In this document: piece after piece, positions 36,026 to 48,205 of the stretch
Layout: the number at the start of each line of letters is the position of its first letter
Position numbering within the stretch: position 1 is the stretch's first letter
DNA from: Mesotaenium endlicherianum
Taxonomy: Eukaryota; Streptophyta; Zygnematophyceae; Zygnematales; Mesotaeniaceae
NCBI GenBank assembly: GCA_009602735.1
Contig: WELA01005162.1
Coordinates: 18,432 to 82,431, forward strand
Direction of reading: 5' to 3'
DNA: 64,000 bases
Position numbers and translations under genes: made by a program
The notes under the pieces: generated by a model
Told to the model about the DNA's origin: nothing
The model's database searches: none
The model's input: only the letters and a program-made list of their open reading frames with translations

Positions 36026-36682
36026 GTGCCACTTGACATCTTGGATCGTCGCTCAGCTGAGTCCGCCCTCTACGACTTCATGGCGCTGGACTACGGTCGG
36101 TCTGTGGTTCAGACCGATAAGGGGGGAGCCGAGGATGATGAGGTGTCCGTCGGCGCCGACGTACTGGAGACGCAGGAGGAGGATCCCAAGTTGTCTGGTG
36201 CCGAGCTCCACCTCACGCCCCAGGAGCAGGCTGACGCTCTGGCCGCACAAGCCAGGGAGACAGTGCGGATCTACGCCGTGCATAACGCCATGATGCGTCA
36301 GATGGCGGCAGACGCCGTAGAGGCACACGCCGTTGCCACGGCTGCCCTTACTGCTGCAGCTCACGCTCATGACGCAGCCACAGCCGCAACAGCCATACCT
36401 CGGCCACCGCCTCCTGCGACGAGCGGACCCTCCTCAAGATCACACGTCCGCGTACGGCATGACGTGTCTGTGGGGGTTGCCATCCAGTACCGCATGGCCT
36501 CCCAGTCACCCTCACTTGCACCGTCGCACAGGACAGGCGACTCATGGCCACGCACTACCACGTCTGAGGACGAGGCCATTAGGCAGGCAGCGTTCCCAGG
36601 CAAGTTTGACGACGCGTCACTGAGCAGCGAGGAGGAGTGGCAAGAGTGGTCCCAGGAGGCCGCAGAGAAGCCCGCAGCCTAG
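36026..36682 (+). mobile_element. Element C: acidic accessory frame
   Basis: 218 codons with an acidic first third (TDKGGAEDDEVSVGADVLE), a helical Ala/Gln-rich middle and a Ser/Glu-rich end. No recognised domain. Present identically at 44583-45239. It may be a linker of the polyprotein. Confidence 0.4.
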
Positions 36683-36841
36683 TCGTCGGCAGAGCCACCG
36701 CCGCCCACGCCTACAACTTGCATTCGACGCCAGCCTACAGGGCCTCCCGGCTTCAGTTCTCTCTCACACGCGACCACGGCCAATCCCCGTCGAGCCCATC
36801 CATGCGCCGGTGGGCCTAGTTGTCCGATACAGCACAACTGT

Positions 36842-37888
36842 TTGACCAGCAACGAGTGCCGTGACGTCACGCACTTGTTCGCTGGCAACAGCCTGAGCAC
36901 AGGCTGGCCAGGTCGCGCCTCCGCCAGCACTGCCTCCATGGTTCCTTTCTTTGTTCTCGACCCGCGCGCCGGACGTGCGCATCAAACAGTGGCCAGGACC
37001 AGCATCCTCGGTCCTTGGTGTACAGGTCCTTCCCCCTACGCCGGGCCAGCTCAACGCTTCGCACGCCGCACTCTGCCCCTAGACTGGCGTGCACGCGATG
37101 TCACTCCGATCCGCGAGCATACCAGGGCTGCCCGCGAGGTCACGCCTCTGCGCGACATTCCCAGGGACGCACGAGAGGTCACTCCTCTTCGCGAGGGGAG
37201 AGAGGTCACTCCTTTGCACGAGACGCGCCCGCACTTAGTCACACCGCCGTATGACGGTCCGCGCGATCTCCGCACCCGCGAGCATGACGCACAGTCTTCC
37301 TCCACCACTGCAGCTCACGCATTATACCAGACGCCGCCTGGCTGGCCTGCCGACGTCCCGCGCAGTCACATAGCCGGCAATGGGCCGTCTGGGTCACCTC
37401 CTCATAAGGTGGCCCGCACCGCTGCGCGCCTCCGCGACCGTCATCCTCATCCGCACGCAACACGCGCAAGGCCCATGCAACGCAACCAGCGGGAGCGCAT
37501 CCAACTCGCATCTCTTTCGCCGCTGCGCCAGCAAGTCCAACTTGCCCCACGTCAGCTTGTCCGTCCTCGACAGGCAGCACATTGGGACGAGCGCTCAGTC
37601 TGCACAGTGCCCTTTCAGGCGGATCTCCGCGAGCGTCAGCGTTCGTACTTTGATCAGCATTCCCAGCTGCTCCAGCGCACCGCCACAGAGCAACTGGCCC
37701 ACGTCGCTTCACACCACGCAGACTACCGGAGGAGGGATCGGTGGCAGCAGCAGTGCGTGCGCGACGCGCAGGCACTGGCCCGCCCAGTGCCCGAGGAGGC
37801 CATGCAAGACGCGCGTGCACGCTGGCGCACTCATGAGGCACATTCTCGCGCGGCTCGCCCGCAGCCGCTGCTCAACCGCATTCCTTGA
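36842..37888 (+). mobile_element. Element C: Arg-rich accessory frame with REVTPLR repeats
   Basis: 348 codons, strongly basic, with several copies of a REVTPLR-like heptad (for example AREVTPLRD, GREVTPLHE) and a Gln/Arg-rich helical end. No known domain. The repeated basic motif could bind nucleic acid; that is inference. Copy at 45399-46445. Confidence 0.4.
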
Positions 37889-37915
37889 CTTACTCGCCAC
37901 TACGCAGAGCTCGCA

Positions 37916-38968
37916 GTGGCAGCCCTCCGCATGGCGCCCCATCAGCACAGTCTGCTGCGCTCCTATCCACCGCCAACGCAGGCCGGCAATCCCGCCCTGG
38001 GCTGTCGCCCCCTTCCTACGCCTATCTACACCGCACAGCTCGACGAGCGTCCCGGCGGCATTGTCCTTGTCAAACTCTTTGCCGGCATTGCGACAGGGTT
38101 GTTGGCCACCCTGCAGGCTGGCATCCCTGTACGTCGGTACGTCTACGTGGACCCCGATGGCGAGGCGCAGCAGGTTGCCCGCAGGCAAATGGCCTTATGC
38201 CACGAGCGTTTCCCATACCTCTTTCCTGAGCATGCCTTCTACCGCGCCCAGACTGACTGGCCCACGGACATCCGCGACATTACCGCCAAGCATATCACGC
38301 GCCTCGGGCCCATCGACCTCATCATTGCTGGCTGGGAGTGCCAGGGCTTCTCCATTACGGGACGGGGCAACGCGCTCGGTGACCTGCGTACGGCCTTGTT
38401 CTGGCACCTGCTCCGCGTCTTCAACATGGTTGAGGATCGCCAGCCGCCGCACACGCTCGCTTGGGTGTTGGAGAACGTGGCTGTCCGCCACGATTCGCGG
38501 CCCAACGTCAGCGCCGACTTTGCCCTCTGCAGCAGCTACGTCGGTCTTGAGGCCGTCATCGACGCCGCTCAGATTGGTTCCTTTGCGCATTGTGTGCGCG
38601 CCTACTTCACCAACCTGGCCATGCCAAGCACGCTTGAGGCGTTAGCGGCCGCACATCCACGCCACACGCGCATCATTGACTCCATCCTCGACGTGGCGCG
38701 CCTGGCCCAGCGCGTGGTCGCCCTTCCGCATCCTTCTCAGGCCCAGTGTGAGGTCCTCCGCGACGTCACGCGAGCGCTTCCTACGTTCGTGAGTCGCTAC
38801 GACAGCGCGGCCTACGTGGGCGACCAGCGCGGCATGATCATTGACCTCGAGACTGGCATGTTCCAACAACCCCGTGCCGTGGAGATGGAGCGTGCGATGG
38901 GCTTCCCTCCGCACCTCACACAGGTGGACGGCATCACCGAGGTCAACCGCGTGCGTCTCCTTGGCTAG
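37916..38968 (+). CDS. Dnmt3-like cytosine-5 DNA methyltransferase carried by element C
   Basis: Transfers a methyl group from S-adenosylmethionine to cytosine C5. The frame has 350 codons. Motif I FAGIATGLL is at residues 55-63 and motif II YVYVD at 75-79. Motif IV, with its cysteine at 142 (AGWECQGFS), follows ITAKHITRLGPIDLII, an arrangement like that of Dnmt3. Motif VI LENV is at 185-188, motif VIII RAYFTNL at about 228-234, then EMERAMGFPPHLT and RVRLLG, which resemble the Dnmt3 EMERVFGFP...RLLG ending. The catalytic domain stands alone: no PWWP, ADD or BAH. It lies on the element's strand between accessory frames and RT, so it is part of the retroelement and not a host gene. Dnmt3 clade is my reading from remembered sequences. 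Confidence 0.85.
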   Translation: MAALRMAPHQHSLLRSYPPPTQAGNPALGCRPLPTPIYTAQLDERPGGIVLVKLFAGIATGLLATLQAGIPVRRYVYVDPDGEAQQVARRQMALCHERFPYLFPEHAFYRAQTDWPTDIRDITAKHITRLGPIDLIIAGWECQGFSITGRGNALGDLRTALFWHLLRVFNMVEDRQPPHTLAWVLENVAVRHDSRPNVSADFALCSSYVGLEAVIDAAQIGSFAHCVRAYFTNLAMPSTLEALAAAHPRHTRIIDSILDVARLAQRVVALPHPSQAQCEVLRDVTRALPTFVSRYDSAAYVGDQRGMIIDLETGMFQQPRAVEMERAMGFPPHLTQVDGITEVNRVRLLG

Positions 38969-39601
38969 GCTATCGATGCCAACGTCTTGACATGGCTTCT
39001 CCTGCAGACACAGGCCCTGACTCCCCTTTACGCCCAGGCTCGTCATCCTGAGATGGACCAGTTCTATGGACCAGTGCCATGGATTGAGATTCCGACGGCG
39101 ACGGCCGCGCCCCGCCTGGTACGACCTGGCATTCCCAGCGCGAGGGTCCAGCTTTCCAGCAGCCGCCTGCGCCTTGTCTTGGTCCTCGTTTTGGTTCGCT
39201 AGGGGGGGGCAGGAGGAGACAGGAGTCCTCACAGCGACCCAAGGAGTTTTGTTCCCCGTTTCTTTTTCCACGCTCTCCGCCGCCTACAGATGGTGCATGG
39301 CAGATGGCAGCAGCTGCCGAGGAGAGGGCACCTGAGGCAGGCCGAGTGCAGCCACTTGCAGGACAGGTGACGCCTGCAGACACACAGATTGCGCCAGCAG
39401 CAGGGCAGGAGGCGCCAGCTGCAGCGCAGGAGCCACCACCAGCTGTCCCTACTTGGAAGCTGGGGGGGACTCTCACTAGGGCACAGGCTGCTTAGCTAAC
39501 GGCATTGCTGGATGCACGGCGCAGTGCCAGCTTTGCCAGCGGCATGCACGATCTTGGGCGCTACACAGGCGACCCTATGAGGATACCCCCTCCAGACAGA
39601 C

Positions 39602-40792
39602 GTGCCCATCTTCCAGAAGCGCTATTGCTACAGCCGCTTTGAGGACGACCTGATCAGCACGCAGACAAGCAAGCTAGAGGAGTGTCAGCTCATTCGTGAG
39701 TCTGCCTCCACCTACGCTGTGCCCACAGTCATGCCAGCTAAGAAGGACGCCTCAGGCAACTGGTCTGAGAAGAGGATGTGCGGTGACTATCGTAAGCTTA
39801 ACGAGGTCAATGAGCAGGACAGATACCCTATGCCGACCCCTGACGAGATCTTCGACAACATCGGCGCTTGTACTTGGTTCTCGGTGCTGGATTTGAGGCA
39901 GGGCTTCAACCAGATACCCATTGCGGAGGAGGACCAGCATAAGACAGCTTTTGGGGGATCGCAACGTCTCTACGAGTGGAGGGTTATGCCCTTGGGCTTG
40001 AAGAACGCTCCTGCCACCTTCCAGCGAGTCATGGATAAGGAGCTGGCAGGGCTCGCTTTTGCCCGGTGCTTCATCAATGACGTGCTCGTTTTCAGTGAGA
40101 CGCTTGAGGAGCCCGTGGCGCATATCACTACAGTTTTGGACCGCTTGAAGGCCGTTGGGCTCAAGTGTCATCCAGGCAAGTGCACCTTTGGGACCCGGGA
40201 GGTGGAGTACCTTGGGCATCTTCTGTCTTCCAGTGGTTTGGCTCCTCAGCTGGCCAAGATCTCGGCCATCACAGGCATCCCGCCGCCGACCGACCTCTCG
40301 CAGTTGAGGGCCTTCCTTGGCATTGCCAACTACTATCGCCGCTTTGTGCCTGGGTTCAGCGAGCTGGCCAAGCCGCTCAACGACTTGCTACGCAAGGGCG
40401 TTGCTTACGTATGGGGACCAGAGCAGCAGGCAGCGTTTGACAAGCTCAAGGAGCTGTTGGTGAGCGCCCCAGTATTACGGCGGCCCGACTATCAGAAGCC
40501 CTTCATCCTCCACACCGACTGGTCGCAGGCAGGGCTTGGAGCAGTGCTGGTGCAGGAGCATGACGACTTCGAGCATGTGGTGGCGTACGCCAGCCGCAGC
40601 AACAACCGTGCCGAGGGCAACTACGGCTCCTATGAGGGGGAGTGCCTGACAGCAGTATGGGCGATTGTGCATTTCAGGCACTATCTCTGCGGCACCCACT
40701 TCCGCTTGGTCATCGACCATCAGCCACTCAAGTGGCTCATGACGTCGGAGCGCCTGACGGGCAAGTACGCACGGTGGGCGCTCTTCTTGTAG
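39602..40792 (+). mobile_element. Element C: reverse transcriptase and RNase H
   Basis: Gypsy-type RT (MCGDYRKLNEVNEQDRYPMP, FSVLDLRQGFNQIPI, RVMPLGLKNAPATFQ, FLGIANYYRRFVPGF) followed by RNase H (KPFILHTDWSQAGLGAVL, YEGECLTAVWAIVHFRHYL). Conserved order and length of the Ty3/Gypsy pol. Copy at 48206-49414. Confidence 0.9.
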
Positions 40793-40807
40793 GAGTACAC
40801 CTTTGAC

Positions 40808-42152
40808 GTGCACCATCGTCCAGGGTCAACAAACCTGGACGCTGACGGCCTCAGCCGCAACCCGCTGCCATCTTTGCGAGACCGCACGGTAGCCCGCCAT
40901 GATGAGGATGAGCCAGTGGCTTGGCACGCGGCGGCATTCTTGGCCTTCACCGTTGACGGCGACGTGCGGCCCGCAGGGCTCACTAACCTAGACATGGTGA
41001 CTGTCACCACTCGACGACTAGCCTTGGCAGCAGCTGAGGAGCAGGACAGCTGGCACCGCGGGCCCGAGGACGTGTGGGACGACACCCCGGTGCTACAATA
41101 CGCCACGGCCAAGGAGTTGGTCCTAGGCATTAGTGCGCGCGAACGTGACCGAGTCCTCAAGCGTAGCCAGGACTTCGTCTTCATGGAGGGGGGCATGCGG
41201 CGAGTGATGGCGGACGGCTCTGTCCTGGTGGTCCCCAAGCCCGCTATACGCAGCCAGCTGGTGCGACGTGTGCACAAGATGCTTGGACACTTTGGTGTCA
41301 GCCTCCTTCAGGCTGAGTACTGGTGGCACAGCATGACTAAGGTTGTTGCCGACGTCGTCAGCAGCTGCACACTTTGCGTCCGGGTGCGCTCGAGCTTCAC
41401 AGTTCGCACCGTCGCTCTCAGCCCTCTCCCTATTCAGGGACTGTTCTACAGGTGGTTGCTCGACTTGGCTGGGAGCTGCCCAAGTCTTGCCAAGGCAACC
41501 TCTATGTCTTGGTAATGATTGAGCACATGTCCAAATGGATCGAGCTTGTGCCGTTGCCCAGCAAAGCCAGGGGATTGCTCAGGCTTTCCTCAAACACGTC
41601 CTTAGCCGCATTGGCGGCTGCGCTAAGGTCCTCACTGGCCAAGGCAAAGAGTTCCAGGACAGCTTTCAAAAGCTGCTAGAGCGCTCGATGATCGACCACC
41701 GCACCACCTCTTGCGACCATCCCCAGGCTGACGTCCTCACAGAGCGCGTGGTGCAGACCGTCAAGCTTGGGCTGCGGAAGTACTGCCTGGCCCACGACAG
41801 CACCCACTGGGACGACGCCCTCCCATGGTTGGCTATGGGGTACAGGTTCAGTAAGCAGGCCTTCTTGGCCTCGCATTCTTCCTACTTCCTTCTCTACGGC
41901 CGACAGCCAATCTTGCCCGCAGCAGCCAGGACCGTGGCCGAGAACGTTCTGGACTTGGACAGTCTCGAGACGTGGAGCGCTCTTATCGGGCAGCATGCAC
42001 AACTCTTTCGACGCATGATGCCCATGGCCATGGACAACCTCAGCATTGCTCAGCACCGCGACACACTGAGGTATGCCATGACCCGTGGAGGAGCCTATCG
42101 CCCGCGAGTGTTGCAGTTCTCCGCAAGTGACTTTGTGTACCTGCAACGCTAG
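40808..42152 (+). mobile_element. Element C: integrase
   Basis: HHCC zinc-binding part (VHKMLGHFGVSLLQAEYWWH, then CTLC), and an rve catalytic core (YVLVMIEHMSKWIELVPL, TGQGKEFQD, HPQADVLTERVVQTVK). No chromodomain follows; a PHD finger lies just downstream instead. Copy at 49430-50774. Confidence 0.85.
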
Positions 42153-42305
42153 ACGAAGAACACTCTCGACACCAGCAGCTCGCCCGTCATCCTACGCGTC
42201 AGGCGTGTCTTGGCGTGAGGAGTTCTAGAGCTGGAAGGCGCAGATGGCCGTCTTCACAAGGACCACACAAAGAATTGTGGACCATGCCACCTTCCTAACC
42301 TTGAC

Positions 42306-42450
42306 ATGCAAGTTCGTCCCCGCGACGCGAGGCCGCCCAAGGACTGGGCGTGCCAGATCTGCCACAGCCCCGGCCAGGAGGCCAGGATGCTGCTTTGCGA
42401 CAGTTGCAACCTCGGCTTCCACATCGGCTGCCTTGACCCGCCGCTGGTCC
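42306..42450 (+). mobile_element. Element C: PHD finger, first copy, cut by the gap
   Basis: Same sequence as the start of 50928-51155; runs into the gap after the fifth and sixth zinc ligands (FHIGC). Confidence 0.75.
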
Positions 42451-43445
42451 NNNNNNNNNNNNNNNNNNNNNNNNNNNNNNNNNNNNNNNNNNNNNNNNNN
42501 NNNNNNNNNNNNNNNNNNNNNNNNNNNNNNNNNNNNNNNNNNNNNNNNNNNNNNNNNNNNNNNNNNNNNNNNNNNNNNNNNNNNNNNNNNNNNNNNNNNN
42601 NNNNNNNNNNNNNNNNNNNNNNNNNNNNNNNNNNNNNNNNNNNNNNNNNNNNNNNNNNNNNNNNNNNNNNNNNNNNNNNNNNNNNNNNNNNNNNNNNNNN
42701 NNNNNNNNNNNNNNNNNNNNNNNNNNNNNNNNNNNNNNNNNNNNNNNNNNNNNNNNNNNNNNNNNNNNNNNNNNNNNNNNNNNNNNNNNNNNNNNNNNNN
42801 NNNNNNNNNNNNNNNNNNNNNNNNNNNNNNNNNNNNNNNNNNNNNNNNNNNNNNNNNNNNNNNNNNNNNNNNNNNNNNNNNNNNNNNNNNNNNNNNNNNN
42901 NNNNNNNNNNNNNNNNNNNNNNNNNNNNNNNNNNNNNNNNNNNNNNNNNNNNNNNNNNNNNNNNNNNNNNNNNNNNNNNNNNNNNNNNNNNNNNNNNNNN
43001 NNNNNNNNNNNNNNNNNNNNNNNNNNNNNNNNNNNNNNNNNNNNNNNNNNNNNNNNNNNNNNNNNNNNNNNNNNNNNNNNNNNNNNNNNNNNNNNNNNNN
43101 NNNNNNNNNNNNNNNNNNNNNNNNNNNNNNNNNNNNNNNNNNNNNNNNNNNNNNNNNNNNNNNNNNNNNNNNNNNNNNNNNNNNNNNNNNNNNNNNNNNN
43201 NNNNNNNNNNNNNNNNNNNNNNNNNNNNNNNNNNNNNNNNNNNNNNNNNNNNNNNNNNNNNNNNNNNNNNNNNNNNNNNNNNNNNNNNNNNNNNNNNNNN
43301 NNNNNNNNNNNNNNNNNNNNNNNNNNNNNNNNNNNNNNNNNNNNNNNNNNNNNNNNNNNNNNNNNNNNNNNNNNNNNNNNNNNNNNNNNNNNNNNNNNNN
43401 NNNNNNNNNNNNNNNNNNNNNNNNNNNNNNNNNNNNNNNNNNNNN
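42451..43445. other. Assembly gap (995 N)
   Basis: Separates two nearly identical runs of element C sequence. Frames shown crossing it are meaningless. Confidence 0.99.
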
Positions 43446-46400
43446 GGCATCCGCAGCCGCTCCGGCGGCGGCGCCAGCGTTTGCCGAGGCACCAGCTGCA
43501 GGAGGACCAGAACCGGCGCCGAGCGCGCCAGCGCCAGGTGTCCCAGCGCCGAGCGCGCCAGCGCCAAGAGCGCCAGTGCCGAGCGTGCCAGCGCCAGGTG
43601 CGCCCGCGCTAGGAGCACCAACGCCAGGTACGCCAGCGCCAGGTGTGCCAGCCGCTCTTTTGCCGGCTGTACCAGCGGCCGCACGTGCTGTTGCAGCCGC
43701 GTAGGGTCCCATTCTGGCCTGCTGCGCACGCACAGTGCCACTTGGAGGCCGCACAGCAGACGGCAGCGCACGGCGCAAGCACGCTTTGGTGGCAGCCGGA
43801 CGCCCAGCGATGGCACAGAAGCGCGCCGGGCCGGATCAGAGGCGTCGCACGGAGGAGGCGCCGCGTCTGGCCCGCTCGTTCCGCGTGCTGGACACGCCAG
43901 CAGCGCCAGCGGCCTTCGCGCCTCACGCAATGGCCTCGTCGATGACCACGGTGCAGCTCAGCGCCGAGGTGGCGCTTCACCGCATGCCCGCAGTCTCCTT
44001 CGCGGAGCTCGGCATGTCGATGGAAGCCACACGGCAGGCGACCCAGCTACTGCTTCAGTCGCGCAGGGCCAGCCAGCGCGCCTCTGACAGCAGGCCAACA
44101 TCAGACGCGGCAGCCGCGGTGCTCTCCGCACCCGCGCGACTTGCGCATGAGCGCAGGATGATCAGCACGCCTAACGCTACGTTTTTGGATAATTCGCAGG
44201 GCATTGTGCTGGTCAACACGTAGGCCCCGCAGCGCATCATGTTCAACACTGGCGCCCAGCCAGTCCTCATCAGCCTGCGCTACTTCCGCCAGCTGGACCT
44301 TTTGTCAGTCAACCTAGAGGATTCGCCTACGCGGATCAACACCGCTGCCGGCACGTCCGAAGCGTCACCGGGCGCACGCGGCTGGCCCTTCGCTTCACCT
44401 TTCGGCCCGGCACTGCGGATGAGACGACCATCCACCCGCATGCGTTGGTCACTCGCTCCGAGACCTTCCTCGTGCTCCTTGGCCAGGACGTGCTCTTTCC
44501 TATCGGCGCCGCAGTGGATAACTGGGTGGAGCGGGTCTTTTATTGACCCGATTGGCAGTCAGGGGGGACCCGCACTGCATCTGTGCCACTTGACATCTTG
44601 GATCGTCGCTCAGCTGAGTCCGCCCTCTACGACTTCATGGCGCTGGACTACGGTCGGTCTGTGGTTCAGACCGATAAGGGGGGAGCCGAGGATGATGAGG
44701 TGTCCGTCGGCGCCGACGTACTGGAGACGCAGGAGGAGGATCCCAAGTTGTCTGGTGCCGAGCTCCACCTCACGCCCCAGGAGCAGGCTGACGCTCTGGC
44801 CGCACAAGCCAGGGAGACAGTGCGGATCTACGCCGTGCATAACGCCATGATGCGTCAGATGGCGGCAGACGCCGTAGAGGCACACGCCGTTGCCACGGCT
44901 GCCCTTACTGCTGCAGCTCACGCTCATGACGCAGCCACAGCCGCAACAGCCATACCTCGGCCACCGCCTCCTGCGACGAGCGGACCCTCCTCAAGATCAC
45001 ACGTCCGCGTACGGCATGACGTGTCTGTGGGGGTTGCCATCCAGTACCGCATGGCCTCCCAGTCACCCTCACTTGCACCGTCGCACAGGACAGGCGACTC
45101 ATGGCCACGCACTACCACGTCTGAGGACGAGGCCATTAGGCAGGCAGCGTTCCCAGGCAAGTTTGACGACGCGTCACTGAGCAGCGAGGAGGAGTGGCAA
45201 GAGTGGTCCCAGGAGGCCGCAGAGAAGCCCGCAGCCTAGTCGTCGGCAGAGCCACCGCCGCCCACGCCTACAACTTGCATTCGACGCCAGCCTACAGGGC
45301 CTCCCGGCTTCAGTTCTCTCTCACACGCGACCACGGCCAATCCCCGTCGAGCCCATCCATGCGCCGGTGGGCCTAGTTGTCCGATACAGCACAACTGTTT
45401 GACCAGCAACGAGTGCCGTGACGTCACGCACTTGTTCGCTGGCAACAGCCTGAGCACAGGCTGGCCAGGTCGCGCCTCCGCCAGCACTGCCTCCATGGTT
45501 CCTTTCTTTGTTCTCGACCCGCGCGCCGGACGTGCGCATCAAACAGTGGCCAGGACCAGCATCCTCGGTCCTTGGTGTACAGGTCCTTCCCCCTACGCCG
45601 GGCCAGCTCAACGCTTCGCACGCCGCACTCTGCCCCTAGACTGGCGTGCACGCGATGTCACTCCGATCCGCGAGCATACCAGGGCTGCCCGCGAGGTCAC
45701 GCCTCTGCGCGACATTCCCAGGGACGCACGAGAGGTCACTCCTCTTCGCGAGGGGAGAGAGGTCACTCCTTTGCACGAGACGCGCCCGCACTTAGTCACA
45801 CCGCCGTATGACGGTCCGCGCGATCTCCGCACCCGCGAGCATGACGCACAGTCTTCCTCCACCACTGCAGCTCACGCATTATACCAGACGCCGCCTGGCT
45901 GGCCTGCCGACGTCCCGCGCAGTCACATAGCCGGCAATGGGCCGTCTGGGTCACCTCCTCATAAGGTGGCCCGCACCGCTGCGCGCCTCCGCGACCGTCA
46001 TCCTCATCCGCACGCAACACGCGCAAGGCCCATGCAACGCAACCAGCGGGAGCGCATCCAACTCGCATCTCTTTCGCCGCTGCGCCAGCAAGTCCAACTT
46101 GCCCCACGTCAGCTTGTCCGTCCTCGACAGGCAGCACATTGGGACGAGCGCTCAGTCTGCACAGTGCCCTTTCAGGCGGATCTCCGCGAGCGTCAGCGTT
46201 CGTACTTTGATCAGCATTCCCAGCTGCTCCAGCGCACCGCCACAGAGCAACTGGCCCACGTCGCTTCACACCACGCAGACTACCGGAGGAGGGATCGGTG
46301 GCAGCAGCAGTGCGTGCGCGACGCGCAGGCACTGGCCCGCCCAGTGCCCGAGGAGGCCATGCAAGACGCGCGTGCACGCTGGCGCACTCATGAGGCACAT

Positions 46401-46472
46401 TCTCGCGCGGCTCGCCCGCAGCCGCTGCTCAACCGCATTCCTTGACTTACTCGCCACTACGCAGAGCTCGCA

Positions 46473-47572
46473 GTGGCAGCCCTCCGCATGGCGCCCCATC
46501 AGCACAGTCTGCTGCGCTCCTATCCACCGCCAACGCAGGCCGGCAATCCCGCCCTGGGCTGTCGCCCCCTTCCTACGCCTATCTACACCGCACAGCTCGA
46601 CGAGCGTCCCGGCGGCATTGTCCTTGTCAAACTCTTTGCCGGCATTGCGNAGCATCCCGGCGGCATTGTCCTTGTTGAGCTCTTCGCCGGCATCGCGACA
46701 GGGTTGTTGGCCACCTGCAAGCTGGCATCCCCGTACGTCGGTACGTCTACGTGGACCCCGATGGCGAGGCGCAGCAGGTTGCCCGCAGGCAAATGGCCTT
46801 ATGCCACGAGCGTTTCCCATACCTCTTTCCTGAGCATGCCTTCTACCGCGCCCAGACTGACTGGCCCACGGACATCCGCGACATTACCGCCAAGCATATC
46901 ACGCGCCTCGGGCCCATCGACCTCATCATTGCTGGCTGGGAGTGCCAGGGCTTCTCCATTACGGGACGGGGCAACGCGCTCGGTGACCTGCGTACGGCCT
47001 TGTTCTGGCACCTGCTCCGCGTCTTCAACATGGTTGAGGATCGCCAGCCGCCGCACACGCTCGCTTGGGTGTTGGAGAACGTGGCTGTCCGCCACGATTC
47101 GCGGCCCAACGTCAGCGCCGACTTTGCCCTCTGCAGCAGCTACGTCGGTCTTGAGGCCGTCATCGACGCCGCTCAGATTGGTTCCTTTGCGCATTGTGTG
47201 CGCGCCTACTTCACCAACCTGGCCATGCCAAGCACGCTTGAGGCGTTAGCGGCCGCACATCCACGCCACACGCGCATCATTGACTCCATCCTCGACGTGG
47301 CGCGCCTGGCCCAGCGCGTGGTCGCCCTTCCGCATCCTTCTCAGGCCCAGTGTGAGGTCCTCCGCGACGTCACGCGAGCGCTTCCTACGTTCGTGAGTCG
47401 CTACGACAGCGCGGCCTACGTGGGCGACCAGCGCGGCATGATCATTGACCTCGAGACTGGCATGTTCCAACAACCCCGTGCCGTGGAGATGGAGCGTGCG
47501 ATGGGCTTCCCTCCGCACCTCACACAGGTGGACGGCATCACCGAGGTCAACCGCGTGCGTCTCCTTGGCTAG
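46473..47572 (+). CDS. Dnmt3-like DNA methyltransferase, second run
   Basis: Same protein as at 37916-38968, with all the same motifs (GIATGLL, WECQGFS, VLENV, MERAMGFPP). An assembly join lies in this stretch, so the first run is the better reference. If the two runs are an unmerged overlap, this is the same gene. Confidence 0.8.
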
Positions 47573-48205
47573 GCTATCGATGCCAACGTCTTGACATGGC
47601 TTCTCCTGCAGACACAGGCCCTGACTCCCCTTTACGCCCAGGCTCGTCATCCTGAGATGGACCAGTTCTATGGACCAGTGCCATGGATTGAGATTCCGAC
47701 GGCGACGGCCGCGCCCCGCCTGGTACGACCTGGCATTCCCAGCGCGAGGGTCCAGCTTTCCAGCAGCCGCCTGCGCCTTGTCTTGGTCCTCGTTTTGGTT
47801 CGCTAGGGGGGGGCAGGAGGAGACAGGAGTCCTCACAGCGACCCAAGGAGTTTTGTTCCCCGTTTCTTTTTCCACGCTCTCCGCCGCCTACAGATGGTGC
47901 ATGGCAGATGGCAGCAGCTGCCGAGGAGAGGGCACCTGAGGCAGGCCGAGTGCAGCCACTTGCAGGACAGGTGACGCCTGCAGACACACAGATTGCGCCA
48001 GCAGCAGGGCAGGAGGCGCCAGCTGCAGCGCAGGAGCCACCACCAGCTGTCCCTACTTGGAAGCTGGGGGGGACTCTCACTAGGGCACAGGCTGCTTAGC
48101 TAACGGCATTGCTGGATGCACGGCGCAGTGCCAGCTTTGCCAGCGGCATGCACGATCTTGGGCGCTACACAGGCGACCCTATGAGGATACCCCCTCCAGA
48201 CAGAC

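Noticed and set aside
37916-38968. Methyltransferase as a host gene
   Set aside because: It lies on the strand of, and between, gag and RT parts of element C, with no intron or separate promoter visible.
42225-44087. Very long frames on both strands across 42-44 kb
   Set aside because: They run through 995 Ns, so they have no meaning.
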